Positions 22,816-24,157 of a stretch of DNA of 24,157 nucleotides are shown here, piece after piece. Both the position numbers and the translations under genes were made by a program. A model generated the notes under the pieces. It searched no databases. It was not told the origin of the DNA and saw only the letters and a program-made list of their open reading frames with translations. The stretch is from assembly GCA_037176905.1 (NCBI GenBank), contig JBBBWG010007114.1, positions 1,490 through 25,646 on the forward strand. Reading direction: 5' to 3'. Origin of the DNA: Azolla pinnata (taxonomy: Eukaryota > Streptophyta > Polypodiopsida > Salviniales > Salviniaceae). Numbering within the stretch: position 1 is the first letter of the stretch; each line of letters begins with the position of its first letter.

Positions 22816-24157
22816 ATGTTGTCCACATTTGGGGCCATGGTCGAGATGCCGATGCTAACTCGGCCCGAGGAGACCATTGTTGAAGCATGTAAGCCATCGA
22901 CGGAGGAGAAGGAAGAAGAGAAGGAGGAGAAAGAGGAAGAGGAAGAGGAAGAGGAAGGAGAAGAAGGAGAAGAAGAAGAAGAAGAAGAGAAGGAGGATAT
23001 TTTTGAACCATTGCATGCCGACTTCGACAACAATGCCGGAGATCGTCGCGGTGTTGGGCGCCCGTTGAGCCCATTGGAGGTGAATTGGGCCAAGGCCACG
23101 GCGCGAGGCAGCGGCACGATCGTCTACGCGGTGCTCCTCCACCATCGCTCCGATCGCTCCGATCGCGATTGCCATCGCTTCGATCACGATCGCGACCACG
23201 ATTGCCATCGCCATCGCTTCGATCAGGATCAGGATCACGATCCCAATTGCAATCACGATCCCAATTGCAATCACGATTGCAATCGCAATCACAATCGCGA
23301 TCGCTACGATCTTGGCTCGAGTCGCGTGTGGCTGGATGCTACGGCGGCTGTGCTGCGGCGGCGGCCGATCCTCGGGGCCCGCATCGTGCACGAGCTCATC
23401 GCCACGAAGACGAAGACGAAGAAGAAGCAGCAGCAGATCAAGCCCATCCTGCGAATGCCAGCGTCGTGCATGAAGAAGAAGAAGAAGGGGGAGGAGGAGG
23501 CGGAGGATGGTGATGGCGATGGGGGCTTGGATGCTAAGCTGTTCTTCGAGGAGAAGCCATGGCCGGGACCGGCGTCGGCAGATGGAGGAGGCGGAGGAGA
23601 AGAAGAGGAGGAGGAAGAAGCTGCGCAGGGATTGGAACGTTTGGTGGAGGCGGAGCTGAACATAGGATTCGAGGCGGAAGGGGGGCGGGGGATGAGGCTC
23701 TTCAAAGTGCTCTGCTTCTCTTCATCAGGCCCATCTGCGTCGTCGTCGTCTCCGGATTCTTCTTCTTCAGATCCTGCGACTTCAGCTTCTTCTGAATCAG
23801 CTTCTTCTTCTGAACCAGCGTCTTCTTCTGAATCGGCTTCTTCTTCTGAATCGGCTTCTTCTTCTGAATCAGCTTCTTCTTCTTCTTCAGCTTCTTCTTC
23901 TGCAGCTTCTTCTTCTTCTTCTTCTTCTTCTTCTTCTTCGTCTTCTGCAGCTTCGTCTTCTTCTTCTTCTTCTGCAGCTTCTTCTTCAGCTTCGTCTTCT
24001 GCAGCTTCTTCTTCAGCTTCGTCTTCTGCAGCTTCTTCTTCTTCTTCTTCTTCTGCAGCTTCTTCTTCAGCTTCGTCTTCTGCAGCTGCTGCTTCTTCTT
24101 CTTCTGTCGTGAGAGCGGCGGCCGTGAGGCTCCACGGCGCGGTCTTCGACGCCACGT
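22816..24157 (+). CDS. Candidate low-complexity protein, 3' end beyond the window (alternative to - frame)
   Basis: After a TAG at 22741, this frame has no stop to the window end (about 471 codons). Possible starts are ATG 22816 and ATG 22837. The product would have, in order: a short N-terminus (MLSTFGAMVEMPMLTRPEET), an acidic Glu/Lys tract (22897-22998), a unique segment (EDIFEPLHADFDNNAGDRRG), dipeptide repeats of Asp/His/Asn with Arg/Cys/Pro (23143-23310), a basic patch (TKTKTKKKQQQ, KKKKK), acidic and Gly-rich runs with LDAKLFFEEKPWPGP, then a long Ser/Ala tract (23746-24105) and VVRAAAVRLHGAVFDAT. This looks like a disordered, possibly nuclear protein; I do not recognise it. Codons at 23341-23700 end mostly in G or C, but the competing - frame shares the same wobble positions, so this does not settle the strand. 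Triplet and hexamer repeats also keep frames open by chance. Confidence 0.35.
   Translation, partial: MLSTFGAMVEMPMLTRPEETIVEACKPSTEEKEEEKEEKEEEEEEEEGEEGEEEEEEEKEDIFEPLHADFDNNAGDRRGVGRPLSPLEVNWAKATARGSGTIVYAVLLHHRSDRSDRDCHRFDHDRDHDCHRHRFDQDQDHDPNCNHDPNCNHDCNRNHNRDRYDLGSSRVWLDATAAVLRRRPILGARIVHELIATKTKTKKKQQQIKPILRMPASCMKKKKKGEEEAEDGDGDGGLDAKLFFEEKPWPGPASADGGGGGEEEEEEEAAQGLERLVEAELNIGFEAEGGRGMRLFKVLCFSSSGPSASSSSPDSSSSDPATSASSESASSSEPASSSESASSSESASSSESASSSSSASSSAASSSSSSSSSSSSSAASSSSSSSAASSSASSSAASSSASSSAASSSSSSSAASSSASSSAAAASSSSVVRAAAVRLHGAVFDAT
22890..22998. repeat. GAA/GAG purine tract
   Basis: About 100 bases with nearly only A and G on the + strand, mostly GAA and GAG triplets. Such homopurine-homopyrimidine tracts can form triplex DNA. 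Confidence 0.9.
23140..23312. repeat. Hexanucleotide array of GATCGC / GATTGC / CATCGC type
   Basis: A six-base period holds for about 170 bp: variants of (C/G/A)ATCGC, GATTGC, GATCAG, GATCCC and AATTGC. In the three + frames it encodes Asp/His/Asn alternating with Arg/Cys, or Arg/Ser/Gln-Ser/Leu dipeptides; on the - strand it gives Ile-Ala/Ile-Val dipeptides. Confidence 0.88.
23304..24157 (-). CDS. Alternative - strand open frame, Glu/Ala-rich, 5' end beyond the window
   Basis: This frame is open from the window edge (first complete codon GTG at 24155, no ATG near the edge) to a stop at 23304. It would give a Glu/Ala/Asp-rich acidic tract of about 125 residues, then a Ser/Pro-rich part (TLKSLIPRPPSASNPMF) and finally hydrophobic Phe/Cys/Val runs that are merely the antisense of Lys codons in the + frame. 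That ending looks less protein-like than the + reading, but the acidic first half is plausible. At most one of the two is likely to be real. Confidence 0.22.
   Translation of the reverse strand, partial: VASKTAPWSLTAAALTTEEEEAAAAEDEAEEEAAEEEEEEEAAEDEAEEEAAEDEAEEEAAEEEEEDEAAEDEEEEEEEEEEEAAEEEAEEEEEADSEEEADSEEEADSEEDAGSEEEADSEEAEVAGSEEEESGDDDDADGPDEEKQSTLKSLIPRPPSASNPMFSSASTKRSNPCAASSSSSSSPPPPPSADAGPGHGFSSKNSLASKPPSPSPSSASSSPFFFFFMHDAGIRRMGLICCCFFFVFVFVAMSSCTMRAPRIGRRRSTAAVASSHTRLEPRS
23755..24110. repeat. TCT/TTC with GCA/GCT triplet array, higher-order units
   Basis: This is a pyrimidine-rich array of TCT triplets interspersed with GCAGCT and GAATCAG/GAATCGG. The left part repeats an 18-bp unit (GCTTCTTCTTCTGAATCG) four to five times, and the right part repeats a unit with TCTGCAGCTTCTTCTTCAGC. 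Confidence 0.9.

Overview
The window looks like nuclear DNA of a land plant. It has spliced genes with GT-AG introns, plant-type promoter motifs (telo-box and site II), a PLS-class pentatricopeptide repeat (PPR) sequence, and much AT-rich, repeat-laden intergenic DNA. The PPR style (units around MYSKCG, DVVSWN and ILKACG...GE.I.AE) is the kind expanded in seed-free vascular plants. A fern is my best guess, as an inference from protein style only.

Layout, left to right. Positions 1-1520 hold nothing I recognise. A diverged tandem array (about 1520-2908) runs up to the promoter of a complete four-exon gene for cytosolic ribosomal protein eS12 (3088-5036, + strand, 144 aa). On the - strand, 5847-8565 is a decayed PPR gene: eight S-P-L units and an E-type tail are legible, broken by four frame changes. 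Its 5' end runs directly into a second tandem array (8521-9180). Just beyond is a 252-bp segment with a T-run, bounded by a perfect 18-bp direct repeat, which looks like a retrotransposed insertion. AT-rich DNA follows, then a GC-richer patch (about 10780-11580) and an approximately 800-bp CAC/CAT array.

The main gene is a 15-coding-exon leucine-rich-repeat protein gene (14473-19926, + strand, 581 aa). Its N-terminus is likely myristoylated, it has an F-box-like segment and 18 LRRs, and it is built from 72-nt phase-1 exons. It probably also has upstream untranslated exons. After it come AT-rich DNA, microsatellites and a four-copy minisatellite.

At the right edge (22744-24157) is a low-complexity GC-rich locus where a + frame stays open for about 1.4 kb and runs off the window. 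A - frame is also open there, so the coding strand is unresolved.

The genes do not form a pathway: a translation gene, a dead organelle-RNA-editing-type gene and a putative membrane-tethered LRR protein simply sit side by side. The shared theme is structural: each recognisable gene has a tandem array at or near its 5' end. I see no clearly novel biological system. The best leads are the satellite-PPR fusion, the retro-insertion, the modular LRR exons with a ghost exon, and the unresolved edge locus.
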